From Nocardia cyriacigeorgica GUH-2 (lineage in GTDB: Bacteria > Actinomycetota > Actinomycetes > Mycobacteriales > Mycobacteriaceae), in NCBI RefSeq assembly GCF_000284035.1, contig NC_016887.1, forward strand, positions 744,001 to 808,000: a DNA stretch of 64,000 bases, in the 5' to 3' direction. Positions 50,382-58,136 of the stretch are shown piece after piece (position 1 is the stretch's first letter; every line of letters begins with the position of its first letter). Position numbers and translations under genes: made by a program. The notes beneath the pieces are model-generated. The model saw only the letters and a list, made by a program, of their open reading frames with translations, ran no database searches and was not told the origin of the DNA.

Positions 50382-51848
50382 TCAGCTGACGGGGACGCGG
50401 GACTCCTGGTAGTCGGCCGGGTCGAAGCGGCGGGTCTTCCAGCGGTAGAGCAGGGTCGCGCCGGGCCAGTTGTTGGTGATGCGGCCGGAGGCGTTGCGGT
50501 ACCAGCTGGAGCAGAAGTTCCAGGGGGTGTCCTTCAGTCGGTTCTGCAGCCAGTCGTCCCAGTTCTGTTCGGTGTCGGCGCGGGCGGCCAGGCCGCGGCC
50601 AGGGTGCTCGCCGAGGTATTCGATGATCTGGCGGATGTAGCGGGCCTGGGCCTCGAGCATGTAGATGATGGAGCCGGAACCGACATTGGTGTTCGGGCCG
50701 TACATCAGGAACAGATTGGGGAAGTCGGGCACGGAGACGCCGAGGTAGGCGCGGGCGCCTTCGGCGGCCCAAGTGTCGGCGAGTTTGCGGCCGCCGGTGC
50801 CGTAGATGTTCATCGGCGCCAGGAATTCGGTGCCCTTGAAGCCGGTGCCGTAGATGATGACGTCGACCTCGTGCTCCACCCCGTCGGCCGTGCGCACGCC
50901 CTTCGGGGTGATCTCGGTGATGGCGGTGGTCTCCACGTGCACGTTCGGCTGAGTGAGCGCGGGGAAGTAGTCGTTGGACAGCAGGCCGCGCTTGCATCCG
51001 GCCTCGTAGTCGGGAGTCAGCTTGGCGCGCAATTCCGGGTCGGGGACCTGCTTTTCGCGGTGCCGGTCCGCGATGGCGACCACGGGACCTTTCAACCCGG
51101 GGACATCGGTGATGGCCAGGGCGATGAACTCGAAGAACGACCATGCCACGAACCGTTCGGCCATCCGCAGCGGCGGTAGGTATTTGAACAGCGTGTGGTG
51201 GATCGGCCGGTAGGCCACATCGGGTTTGGGGATGATCCAGGCGGCCGAGCGCTGGAACAGCGTCAGCTGCTCGACCTTCGGCTGGATCTGCGGAATGTAC
51301 TGGATGGCGCTGGCGCCGGTGCCGATGCACGCCACGCGCTTACCGGTGAGGTCGACGCTGTGGTCCCATTCGGCGGAGTGGAACGCGGGCCCGGCGAAGG
51401 TGTCCATGCCGGCGATGTTCGGCATAGCGGGCCGGGAGAGTTGGCCGACCGCCGAGATCAGCACGTCGGCGGTCTGTGTCGAGCCGTCGGACAGGCGCAC
51501 CTGCCACTGCGCGGTGGTCTCGTCGAATTCGGCGTCGGTGACCTCCACGCCGAACTGGATATGCCGGGTCAGCCCGTATTTGTCGGCCACGCCGCGCATG
51601 TAGGCGTGGATATCGGCCTGCTCGGAAAACCGCCGGGGCCAATCGGATTTCGGCTCGAACGACCAGGAGTACAGCGGCGAGGGCACATCGCAGGCGGCAC
51701 CGGGATAGGTGTTCTCCCGCCACACGCCGCCGAGATCTGCGGCCTTTTCCAGGATGGTGAACCCACCGATCCCGGCGCGGCGCAGCTCCAAGGCCATGCC
51801 GAGCCCGCCGAAACCGGCTCCGATGATGATGATCGACGGCGATGTCAT
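50382..51848 (-). CDS. Flavin monooxygenase, Baeyer-Villiger type
   Basis: 488 residues. The FAD motif is GAGFGG (10-15), the NADPH motif GTGASA (176-181), and FAGPAFHSAEWDHS (151-164) matches the FxGxxxHxxxW fingerprint of Baeyer-Villiger monooxygenases. It would insert oxygen next to a ketone or S/N-oxidise a substrate, and lies near fatty-acid-type genes. ATG 51848 is the start. Actinobacteria carry many paralogues, so no substrate is assigned. Confidence 0.92.
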   Translation of the reverse strand: MTSPSIIIIGAGFGGLGMALELRRAGIGGFTILEKAADLGGVWRENTYPGAACDVPSPLYSWSFEPKSDWPRRFSEQADIHAYMRGVADKYGLTRHIQFGVEVTDAEFDETTAQWQVRLSDGSTQTADVLISAVGQLSRPAMPNIAGMDTFAGPAFHSAEWDHSVDLTGKRVACIGTGASAIQYIPQIQPKVEQLTLFQRSAAWIIPKPDVAYRPIHHTLFKYLPPLRMAERFVAWSFFEFIALAITDVPGLKGPVVAIADRHREKQVPDPELRAKLTPDYEAGCKRGLLSNDYFPALTQPNVHVETTAITEITPKGVRTADGVEHEVDVIIYGTGFKGTEFLAPMNIYGTGGRKLADTWAAEGARAYLGVSVPDFPNLFLMYGPNTNVGSGSIIYMLEAQARYIRQIIEYLGEHPGRGLAARADTEQNWDDWLQNRLKDTPWNFCSSWYRNASGRITNNWPGATLLYRWKTRRFDPADYQESRVPVS

Positions 51849-52536
51849 GGTTCGAGGGTAGGTGCGGAAACGGGCAGGTCCGAAGAGATCGACGGACAAC
51901 AAATCCACATTTCCGGCCATCGGGTCACTGCCGGGCGAGCAGACGGCGATGCGTCTACCCCCGCTGGTCCCGTCCTCGTCGGTTCGATACCGATGCCGCC
52001 CACGTTATGCGCGTGCATCTGTACGTGAATCCCCTGCCGTCGAACATGCCTGGTGTCGCAGAGAAACCGCAGTTCAGAGCGCTGTCGGGTGGATCGGTCG
52101 CGGCGAGTCATTCGAGATGCAATTCGCACAGGTCTCGGTCGGGTCTATTTTTCGCCGCCGGAGTTGGCGCGAGCGGGCACCGGCCACTAGACACGAGACG
52201 GGTCCGTTCGTTCGGGAGCCCGGTGCCGGCGGCAAGCTGGGGGTGCCGCCGGCACGCCGGACCGGAGGGGTTGATATCGGTTCCCATCGGCGCCCCATTC
52301 GATCGTCGGCGCTCGATCGATCGGCTCGTCTAGACCCGCACCGACATCAACGCCGTAGCGCTACCCGAAGCGGACGGGGTTGCGGAGTCGTAGGGCGAGC
52401 CCGACCCCGGCCAGGGCTTGTGACCTACCCCACCCCACACCTGCCTACCCTTGGTAGGCTCCCGTGTGATGTGGCTCATGCCCTGGTCGGAGTGCCTTGG
52501 CATGGCCGTTCGCCCGAGAGTGAGGGGTCTTTTCCG
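51849..52536. other. 688-bp divergent intergenic region with hairpin
   Basis: No open frame here has credible codon use or start. It contains a perfect 12-bp stem GTGCCGGCGGCA (52223-52234) with 52244-52255 and a 9-nt loop, and a palindrome at 52443-52459. The hairpin does not lie behind either neighbouring gene, since both are transcribed away from it. Confidence 0.5.
52443..52459. promoter_or_regulatory. Candidate TetR-type operator before the acyl-CoA ligase gene
   Basis: GCCTACC-CTT-GGTAGGC, perfect 7-bp arms, 78 bp upstream of the start codon. TetR-type repressors of lipid genes bind such short palindromes. Confidence 0.5.
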
Positions 52537-54183
52537 ATGTTGAGCACCATGCAGGACGACCAGCTGTCGCTGGCGACGTTGTTGCGGTACGCGTCGACGT
52601 TCGTCGGCGATGCCACCGTGTCCACCTGGACCGGGGACGGCGTGCGGACCATGACCTACCGCGAGGTCGGCGCCGATGCGGCGCGGCTGGCGAACGCGCT
52701 GCGTGGGCTCGGGATCGGCGAGGGCGATCGGGTCGGCACGTTCATGTGGAACAACAACGAGCATCTGGTCGCCTATGTCGCGGTGCCCGCGATGGGGGCG
52801 GTGCTGCACGCGCTCAACATCCGGCTGTTCCCGGACCAGCTGGTGTTCGTGGCCGACCACGCCGAGGACCAGGTCGTCATCGTGGACGGGACGCTGGTGC
52901 CGATGTTCGCCCAGTACCTGCCCCGATTGAAGACGGTGCGCCACGTCATCGTCGCCAACGGTGACGCCGCCACCCTCACCGCACCCGAGGGCGTACAGGT
53001 GCATTCCTACCGGGAACTGCTCGACGCGCAGTCCGACAGCTTCGACTTCCCCGTCATCGAGGAACGCTCGGCCGCCGCGATGTGCTACACCTCCGGCACC
53101 ACCGGCGACCCCAAGGGCGTCGTCTACTCGCATCGCTCGAACTGGCTGCACGCCATGCAGGTCGCCTCGCCCAACGGCATGGGGCTCTACAACACCGACA
53201 CCATCCTCGCGATCGTGCCGCTGTTCCACGCCAACGCCTGGGGCCTGCCGTACGCGGCACTGATGGCGGGCGCGAATCTGCTGATGCCGGACCGTTTCTT
53301 GCAGCCGGGTCCGCTGCTGGAGATGATGGCCGAGGTCAAGCCGACCTTCGCCGCCGCGGTGCCCACCATCTGGGGTGGCGTGCTGGCCGGGCTGGCCGCC
53401 GCGCCGCAGGACATCACGCATCTGCGGTCGGTGGTCGTCGGCGGCTCGGCGGTGCCGCCGTCGATGATGCGCGACTTCCAGGAAAAGCACGGCGTACGAG
53501 TGGTGCACGCCTGGGGCATGACCGAGACCTCGCCGCTGGGCAGCGTCGCGCATCCGCCCGCCGGTGTGGAAGGCGAAGAGGAATGGGCCTACCGGGTCAC
53601 CCAGGGCCGCTTCCCGGCCGGCGTGCAGGCGCGGCTGGTGGCCGACGACGGCAGCGTGGTGCCCAACGACGGTGAATCCCTCGGCGAGCTCGAGGTGCGC
53701 GGGCCGTGGATCACCGGCTCCTACTATTCGCCCGACGGATCCCCGGTCGACCCGGACAAGTTCGACGACGGCTGGCTGCGCACCGGCGATGTCGGCAAGA
53801 TCAGCCCCAACGGCTACCTCACCCTGGTCGACCGCTCCAAGGACGTGATCAAGTCCGGCGGCGAGTGGATCTCCTCGGTCGATCTGGAGAACGCGGTGAT
53901 GGGTCACCAGTCGGTGGCCGAGGCCGCGGTGATCGGTGTGCCGGATGAGAAGTGGGACGAGCGCCCGCTGGTGGCCATCGTGCTCACCGAGGGCGCCGAG
54001 GCCGGTGAGAAGCAGGCCGAGGAGCTGCGTGAGTTCCTGGCGGCCAAGTTCGCGAAATGGCAGCTGCCGGAACGGTGGACGTTCATCGCCGAGGTGCCCA
54101 AGACCAGCGTCGGCAAGTTCGACAAGAAGCGCCTGCGCGCCCAGTACGCCGACGGCGACCTCTCGGTGATCACCCTCGGCTGA
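52537..54183 (+). CDS. Long-chain fatty-acid-CoA ligase (AMP-forming)
   Basis: 548 residues. The ATP loop is YTSGTTGDPKG (184-194), then HAWGMTETSP, the A7 motif GWLRTGDVG and the hinge region DRSKDVIKSGGEWIS, with the catalytic Lys in KTSVGKFDKK near the end. It activates fatty acids to acyl-CoA through acyl-AMP; the pattern is that of mycobacterial FadD medium/long-chain ligases. ATG 52537 has GAGGGG upstream. A strong terminator follows. Confidence 0.93.
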   Translation: MLSTMQDDQLSLATLLRYASTFVGDATVSTWTGDGVRTMTYREVGADAARLANALRGLGIGEGDRVGTFMWNNNEHLVAYVAVPAMGAVLHALNIRLFPDQLVFVADHAEDQVVIVDGTLVPMFAQYLPRLKTVRHVIVANGDAATLTAPEGVQVHSYRELLDAQSDSFDFPVIEERSAAAMCYTSGTTGDPKGVVYSHRSNWLHAMQVASPNGMGLYNTDTILAIVPLFHANAWGLPYAALMAGANLLMPDRFLQPGPLLEMMAEVKPTFAAAVPTIWGGVLAGLAAAPQDITHLRSVVVGGSAVPPSMMRDFQEKHGVRVVHAWGMTETSPLGSVAHPPAGVEGEEEWAYRVTQGRFPAGVQARLVADDGSVVPNDGESLGELEVRGPWITGSYYSPDGSPVDPDKFDDGWLRTGDVGKISPNGYLTLVDRSKDVIKSGGEWISSVDLENAVMGHQSVAEAAVIGVPDEKWDERPLVAIVLTEGAEAGEKQAEELREFLAAKFAKWQLPERWTFIAEVPKTSVGKFDKKRLRAQYADGDLSVITLG

Positions 54184-54195
54184 CCCCCGCTACGA

Positions 54196-54229
54196 CGGAC
54201 GGCCCGCTCGAATCCGAGCGGGCCGTTCG
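54196..54229. terminator. Bidirectional terminator
   Basis: 15-bp stem (CGGACGGCCCGCTCG at 54196-54210 with 54215-54229, one G-T pair) and AATC loop, between the CoA ligase and the convergent SCO5389-family gene. Confidence 0.85.
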
Positions 54230-54267
54230 CTGTGTACGGCGCTGGCACACCGTATACACGAGGGCGC

Positions 54268-54660
54268 CTAGCAGTTACGTAGTTCCGGGCTCTGGTTGAG
54301 CAGCTGGGCGCGGGTGCTGATGAACTTGGTGTAGGTCTCGCCGCCGACGGCCGACAGCGGGAACGCCGCCACCCGGTGGCAGTTCTGGAAGGCCAGCTTC
54401 ACCCCGAAATGCCGTTCCAGGCCACCGCGAATCGCATCGGAGGCCAGGGCGCGCAGCAGTTGACCGCGGGCGACCTCGTCCGGCGGCGGTACCTCGTTGT
54501 CGGCGAATTCCGCCGTGCCCTCCTGTAATTCACCGGCCACCCGGCTGACCACTTCCCAGGCGTAGGGCAGGGAGTTCTTGACACATTCGACGAATTCGGC
54601 GTCGTCTATTTCGCCGCGTTCGGCGCGTTCGAGCAGTGCGGTGGGGACATCGAGGGACAT
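54268..54660 (-). CDS. SCO5389-family protein
   Basis: 130 residues. Conserved blocks EFADNEVPPPDEVARGQLLR, DAIRGGLERHFGVKLAFQNC and the C-terminus RAQLLNQSPELRNC are hallmarks of this actinobacterial family, which has no established function. It is cytosolic and helical. ATG 54660 is the start. It is probably independent of the monooxygenase gene 57 bp upstream. Confidence 0.88.
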   Translation of the reverse strand: MSLDVPTALLERAERGEIDDAEFVECVKNSLPYAWEVVSRVAGELQEGTAEFADNEVPPPDEVARGQLLRALASDAIRGGLERHFGVKLAFQNCHRVAAFPLSAVGGETYTKFISTRAQLLNQSPELRNC

Positions 54661-54717
54661 AGCGCTCTCCTGTCGGTTCGCTGCGATCGGCGACTCGATT
54701 CTAAACGAAAGTCGTTG

Positions 54718-55764
54718 TCAACAAGACTGGATTCGTCGTGAAAGTGCCGACTCCAGCGCGGTTTTCGTCTCGGCAGCCAGCGTGGCGACCAGCTCGGCGG
54801 CGGGGAGTTGCCTGGTCAGCGAATGTGCTTGGCCGGCCCAGAGGTTCACCGCGTCGGCGTCACCGGCGGTGCGGGCGGCTGCTCGCAACGGCGCTGTGGC
54901 GTAGTGGATCTCCGGGTAGGCGACGGGGGCGCCGGCGGTGTAGTCGGTGAGGAAGCGGTTGCGGACGCCACGGGCGCGTCGTCCGGTGAAGGCGCGGGTC
55001 AGCATGGTCGGGGTCGCGGTGCCGACGGCCTCGCGCAGGAGTTGATTGGTGCCGGCCTCGGGGCAGCGCAGGAACGCGGTGCCGACTTGGGCGGCACACG
55101 CACCGGCGGCGAGCGCGGCGGCGATGCCCGCGCCGGTGGCCAGGCCGCCCGCCGCGATGACCGGGCGGTCGGTCGCGGCGGTGAGCAGTTGTAGCAGGGT
55201 CAGCAGGGCGAGGGGATCGGTGGCGTCGTCGTCGACCCGGTCGACGAAGGTGGCGCGATGGCCGCCCGCCTCGGCGCCCTGGGCGATGAGCACATCGGCG
55301 CCCGCCTCGACGGCGATGGCGGCCTCGGCGGGGGCGGTGACCGTCACCCAGACCTCCGAGCCCGCCTTGTGCAGCCTCGCCACCTCGGCCGCGGACGGGC
55401 AGCCGAAGGTGAACGTCACGACGGCGACGGGTTCGGCGGTCAGCAGGTCGAGCTTGGCGTCCCAGTCGTCGGTGTCGTGCTTCGGCTCGCCCACCGGGAA
55501 CCGCGCGCGCAGCCTGTCGAGGTATCCGGCGTACGCGGCGGGCGGGGTCGGCGGGGTGGGGACGAACAGATTCACCCCGAACGGCCGAGTGGTCGCCGCG
55601 CGGGTGGCGGCGATGCGTTCGGCGAGGGCGCTCGCGGTGAGGTAGCCGGCGGCCAGTACGCCGAATCCGCCGGCCTCGGCGACCGCAGCGGTGAGTTCGG
55701 GAGTGGAGGGTCCGCCCGCCATCGGGGCGAGCACGATCGGTACGTCGATGTCGTCGATGATCAC
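54718..55764 (-). CDS. Nitronate monooxygenase family protein
   Basis: 348 residues, an FMN-dependent TIM barrel. PIVLAPMAGGPSTPELTAAV, VLIAQGAEAGGH (with the catalytic His) and DRPVIAAGGLATGAGIAAAL are the 2-nitropropane dioxygenase/NMO motifs. It oxidises nitronates such as propionate-3-nitronate to prevent poisoning. GTG 55764 is the start. Single gene. Confidence 0.9.
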   Translation of the reverse strand: MIIDDIDVPIVLAPMAGGPSTPELTAAVAEAGGFGVLAAGYLTASALAERIAATRAATTRPFGVNLFVPTPPTPPAAYAGYLDRLRARFPVGEPKHDTDDWDAKLDLLTAEPVAVVTFTFGCPSAAEVARLHKAGSEVWVTVTAPAEAAIAVEAGADVLIAQGAEAGGHRATFVDRVDDDATDPLALLTLLQLLTAATDRPVIAAGGLATGAGIAAALAAGACAAQVGTAFLRCPEAGTNQLLREAVGTATPTMLTRAFTGRRARGVRNRFLTDYTAGAPVAYPEIHYATAPLRAAARTAGDADAVNLWAGQAHSLTRQLPAAELVATLAAETKTALESALSRRIQSC

Positions 55765-55880
55765 GATCCGAGTCTGCCGCCGTTACCGTTCGCGGGCGCG
55801 CCTGACCTGCGATTTTCTGCGCAGACGTGACTGAAACGGCATCGAAGGTTGCGAAATGGTCACGACGGGGTAGAGTTCCC

Positions 55881-55965
55881 GTCACGACGGATGCCGAAAC
55901 GTTATTTCGCTCGGTTCCGGCAGATCGTTACTCGAACGGTCGGCACCGGGATCGGCATCCGTGAC
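55881..55965 (+). promoter_or_regulatory. Structured 5' leader of the M23 peptidase gene
   Basis: An 85-nt element that can fold as nested stems. The closing stem GTCAC/GTGAC plus GGATGCCGA/TCGGCATCC (55881-55897 with 55952-55965) has 14 pairs and a 3-nt bulge. Inside are CCGG/CCGG (55917-55920 with 55946-55949) and GATCGTT/AACGGTC (55923-55929 with 55935-55941) with a 5-nt loop. It ends 29 bp before the start codon. I could not match it to a known riboswitch class. Confidence 0.5.
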
Positions 55966-55994
55966 CATTGTTCATCGGACGCTAGGACGAAGCT

Positions 55995-56870
55995 TTGCCG
56001 CAGCACCGAGTAGGCCCCAGTTCCGTTACCGTCTCCAGCCTCATCGGCGATGGTGCCGCGGGCCGCCCGACGCGGCATCGCGCCGAAGCCGGCCGCGTCG
56101 AGCGGGTGAAGGCCGCGGCCACCGCCGCCGTCGCCGCCGGTGCGCTGATCGGCACCGCCTCCCAGATCGCTCCGGCCATCGCCTACGCCTCGCCGCTGCT
56201 GCCCGGCTCGCACAACGACAACGACGCCGACCACGACGTCGCGCCCGTCTCCTTCGCCGAGCCCGCCGCCGAAGCGCCCGCCGCCGAGGCCCCCGCCGCG
56301 CCCGCGCCGATCGCCGAGGCCGTCACCCCGGTGGCCGCCCCGGTCGCCGCGCCCGCTCCGGTCGCCGCGCCGTTCGGTATCGGCGGTCTGCCGCCGGAGA
56401 TCGCCGGCCCGCTGGCCCAGGCCGAGCAGGTGCTCAAGGATCTGCAGCAGAAAGTGGCTCCGGCCCCCGCCGTGCGCCCCGTCGCCGGCGCGATCAGCTC
56501 CTCGTACGGCAGCCGCTGGGGCGCGATGCACTACGGCATCGACTTCGCCGACGCGCTCGGCGCGCCGATCCACTCGGTCAGCAGCGGCACCGTCGTCGAG
56601 GCCGGCCCGGCCTCCGGCTTCGGGCTCTGGGTCCGCATCCTCCAGGACGACGGCACCACCGCCGTCTACGGCCACGTCAACGACATGTTCGTGCAGGCGG
56701 GCCAGCGGGTGAACGCCGGTGACGTCATCGCCACCGTCGGCAACCGCGGCCAGTCCACCGGCCCGCACCTGCACCTGGAGATCTGGGATCAGGGCGGCGC
56801 CAAGATCGACCCGATTCCGTACCTGGCGTCCAAGGGCGTGCCCATGGAGTGGGGCCCGTCGTCGCACTGA
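55995..56870 (+). CDS. M23-family metallopeptidase (LytM-type cell-wall hydrolase)
   Basis: 291 residues. A hydrophobic export segment at about 39-65 (VKAAATAAVAAGALIGTASQ), an Ala/Pro linker, then the peptidase domain: MHYGIDFADALGAP (zinc His and Asp) and GPHLHLEIW (HxH). It cleaves peptidoglycan cross-bridges outside the cell. The TTG at 55995 gives an N-terminal extension with basic residues; a GTG at the VKAAA position would give a conventional signal peptide. The structured leader upstream suggests control at the RNA level. Confidence 0.85.
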   Translation: MPQHRVGPSSVTVSSLIGDGAAGRPTRHRAEAGRVERVKAAATAAVAAGALIGTASQIAPAIAYASPLLPGSHNDNDADHDVAPVSFAEPAAEAPAAEAPAAPAPIAEAVTPVAAPVAAPAPVAAPFGIGGLPPEIAGPLAQAEQVLKDLQQKVAPAPAVRPVAGAISSSYGSRWGAMHYGIDFADALGAPIHSVSSGTVVEAGPASGFGLWVRILQDDGTTAVYGHVNDMFVQAGQRVNAGDVIATVGNRGQSTGPHLHLEIWDQGGAKIDPIPYLASKGVPMEWGPSSH

Positions 56871-56957
56871 TCCGGCCGCGACCCCTTCTCCTGGACAATT
56901 GAGACATTGGCGCTTGCCCGGATCTCGGCACCATCGGCCCACCGCGAGGTGCGCCCG

Positions 56958-57941
56958 ATGACCGAATTGGCCGACATATTCGAACCCGGATCGCTGCACG
57001 GCCGGCTGTACGCCCTGCTGGTGCACCATCCCCGCTCCCGGCTCGCCGATATCGCCGACCACCTCGACGTCTCCGAGGCGCAGGCGCGTTGCGCGCTGGA
57101 CCGGCTCTGCGAGGTGCAGGCCGCGGTGCGGCTCACCGACGCCGACGGCACCCCTGTCTGGGACGCGCACGCGCCCGAAGCGCTGTCGGAGGCCGAGGCC
57201 CGGCGCCGTCAGCAGGAGATCGCCACCATGCACGCCGCCGCCGCGCGGCTGAGCCAGACCTTCCGCTCCGTGCGCCGCTCACCACGCGGTGCGGGTGCGG
57301 TGGTACCGGTGTACGAGCGGCTGGAAATGCTGGCCGATTTCGAAGAACTCCAGGTCAACGCCCGGCGCTCGGTGAAGGTGATCGAACGCGGGCCGTTCCT
57401 CAGCGATGTGGAACGCGAGCGCAGGCTGTTCGAACTCAAACAGTCCCGCATCGGTGACGGCATCCGCTACCGCACCCTCTACCAGGACACCATCTATCAA
57501 GACGGTGAGCGGCTGCGGCACGCACTGGCCACCAATGCCCGCGGCGCGAGCGCGCGCACGCTGCCCGAGCCGCCGTTCAAACTGATCGTCGCCGACGACG
57601 AGCGCGCCAGCCTGGTGCTGCACGCCGACGAACGCCGCTCCGACCCGATGGGCCTGCGCATCACCCGCTCACCCGGGCTGGAACTGCTGGTCAAGACCTT
57701 CGACGTGCTGTGGTCGCTGGCCGCGCCGATCTCGGTGCACCCGACCGCCACCGACCTCGACGAGCGCGACCGCGCCATCCTGACGTTGATGGGCCTTGGC
57801 GCCACCGACGACACCATCGCCCGCCGGCTCGGCATGTCCCGCCGCACCGTGGTCCGCCGCACCGCCCGGCTGCTTGAGCGCCTCGGCGCCAGCACCCGGT
57901 TCCAGGCGGGTGTGCAGGCGATCCGGCGCGGCTGGTTGTGA
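56958..57941 (+). CDS. LuxR-type C-terminal HTH regulator (TrmB-like N-terminus)
   Basis: 327 residues. The N-terminal segment (HGRLYALLVHHPRSRLADIADHLDVSEAQARCALDRL) is a winged helix of the TrmB/MarR type; the C-terminal LuxR HTH is DRAILTLMGLGATDDTIARRLGMSRRTVVRRTARLL. Such proteins act in Streptomyces and Nocardia as regulators of secondary metabolism. It lies 195 bp upstream of the NRPS gene in the same direction, a natural candidate for its pathway regulator. ATG 56958 has GAGG nine bases upstream. Confidence 0.88.
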   Translation: MTELADIFEPGSLHGRLYALLVHHPRSRLADIADHLDVSEAQARCALDRLCEVQAAVRLTDADGTPVWDAHAPEALSEAEARRRQQEIATMHAAAARLSQTFRSVRRSPRGAGAVVPVYERLEMLADFEELQVNARRSVKVIERGPFLSDVERERRLFELKQSRIGDGIRYRTLYQDTIYQDGERLRHALATNARGASARTLPEPPFKLIVADDERASLVLHADERRSDPMGLRITRSPGLELLVKTFDVLWSLAAPISVHPTATDLDERDRAILTLMGLGATDDTIARRLGMSRRTVVRRTARLLERLGASTRFQAGVQAIRRGWL

Positions 57942-58019
57942 CGAGATTCATCAGAACGGGTACTACTGCAACATCGGATCGGCCGTCCCGATATACCGGG
58001 GGCAACCGATGCAGCGGGC

Positions 58020-58047
58020 GTGGCAATATCGCATGCCCTTATATGAT
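58020..58047 (+). promoter_or_regulatory. Weak promoter candidate for the NRPS gene
   Basis: TATGAT (58042-58047) with GTGGCA (58020-58025) 16 bp upstream, about 90 bp before the NRPS start. The -10 is good, the -35 poor. Confidence 0.3.
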
Positions 58048-58136
58048 GGCCCGGACCGCGCCGGCCCGGGCTGACGACGCCCTGGATCTGGGGCAGGGCC
58101 GGGTTCTGGCTTTACGCGAGAGGTGAATGCACTCGA

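Noticed and set aside
51842..52333. Frame of 163 codons in the divergent region
   Set aside because: Arg/Ser-rich translation without domains, overlapping the monooxygenase start; codon pattern is not that of the neighbours.
55881..55965. ydaO (c-di-AMP) riboswitch
   Set aside because: Location before a cell-wall hydrolase fits, but I could not find the conserved ydaO segments; kept only as an unclassified structured leader.
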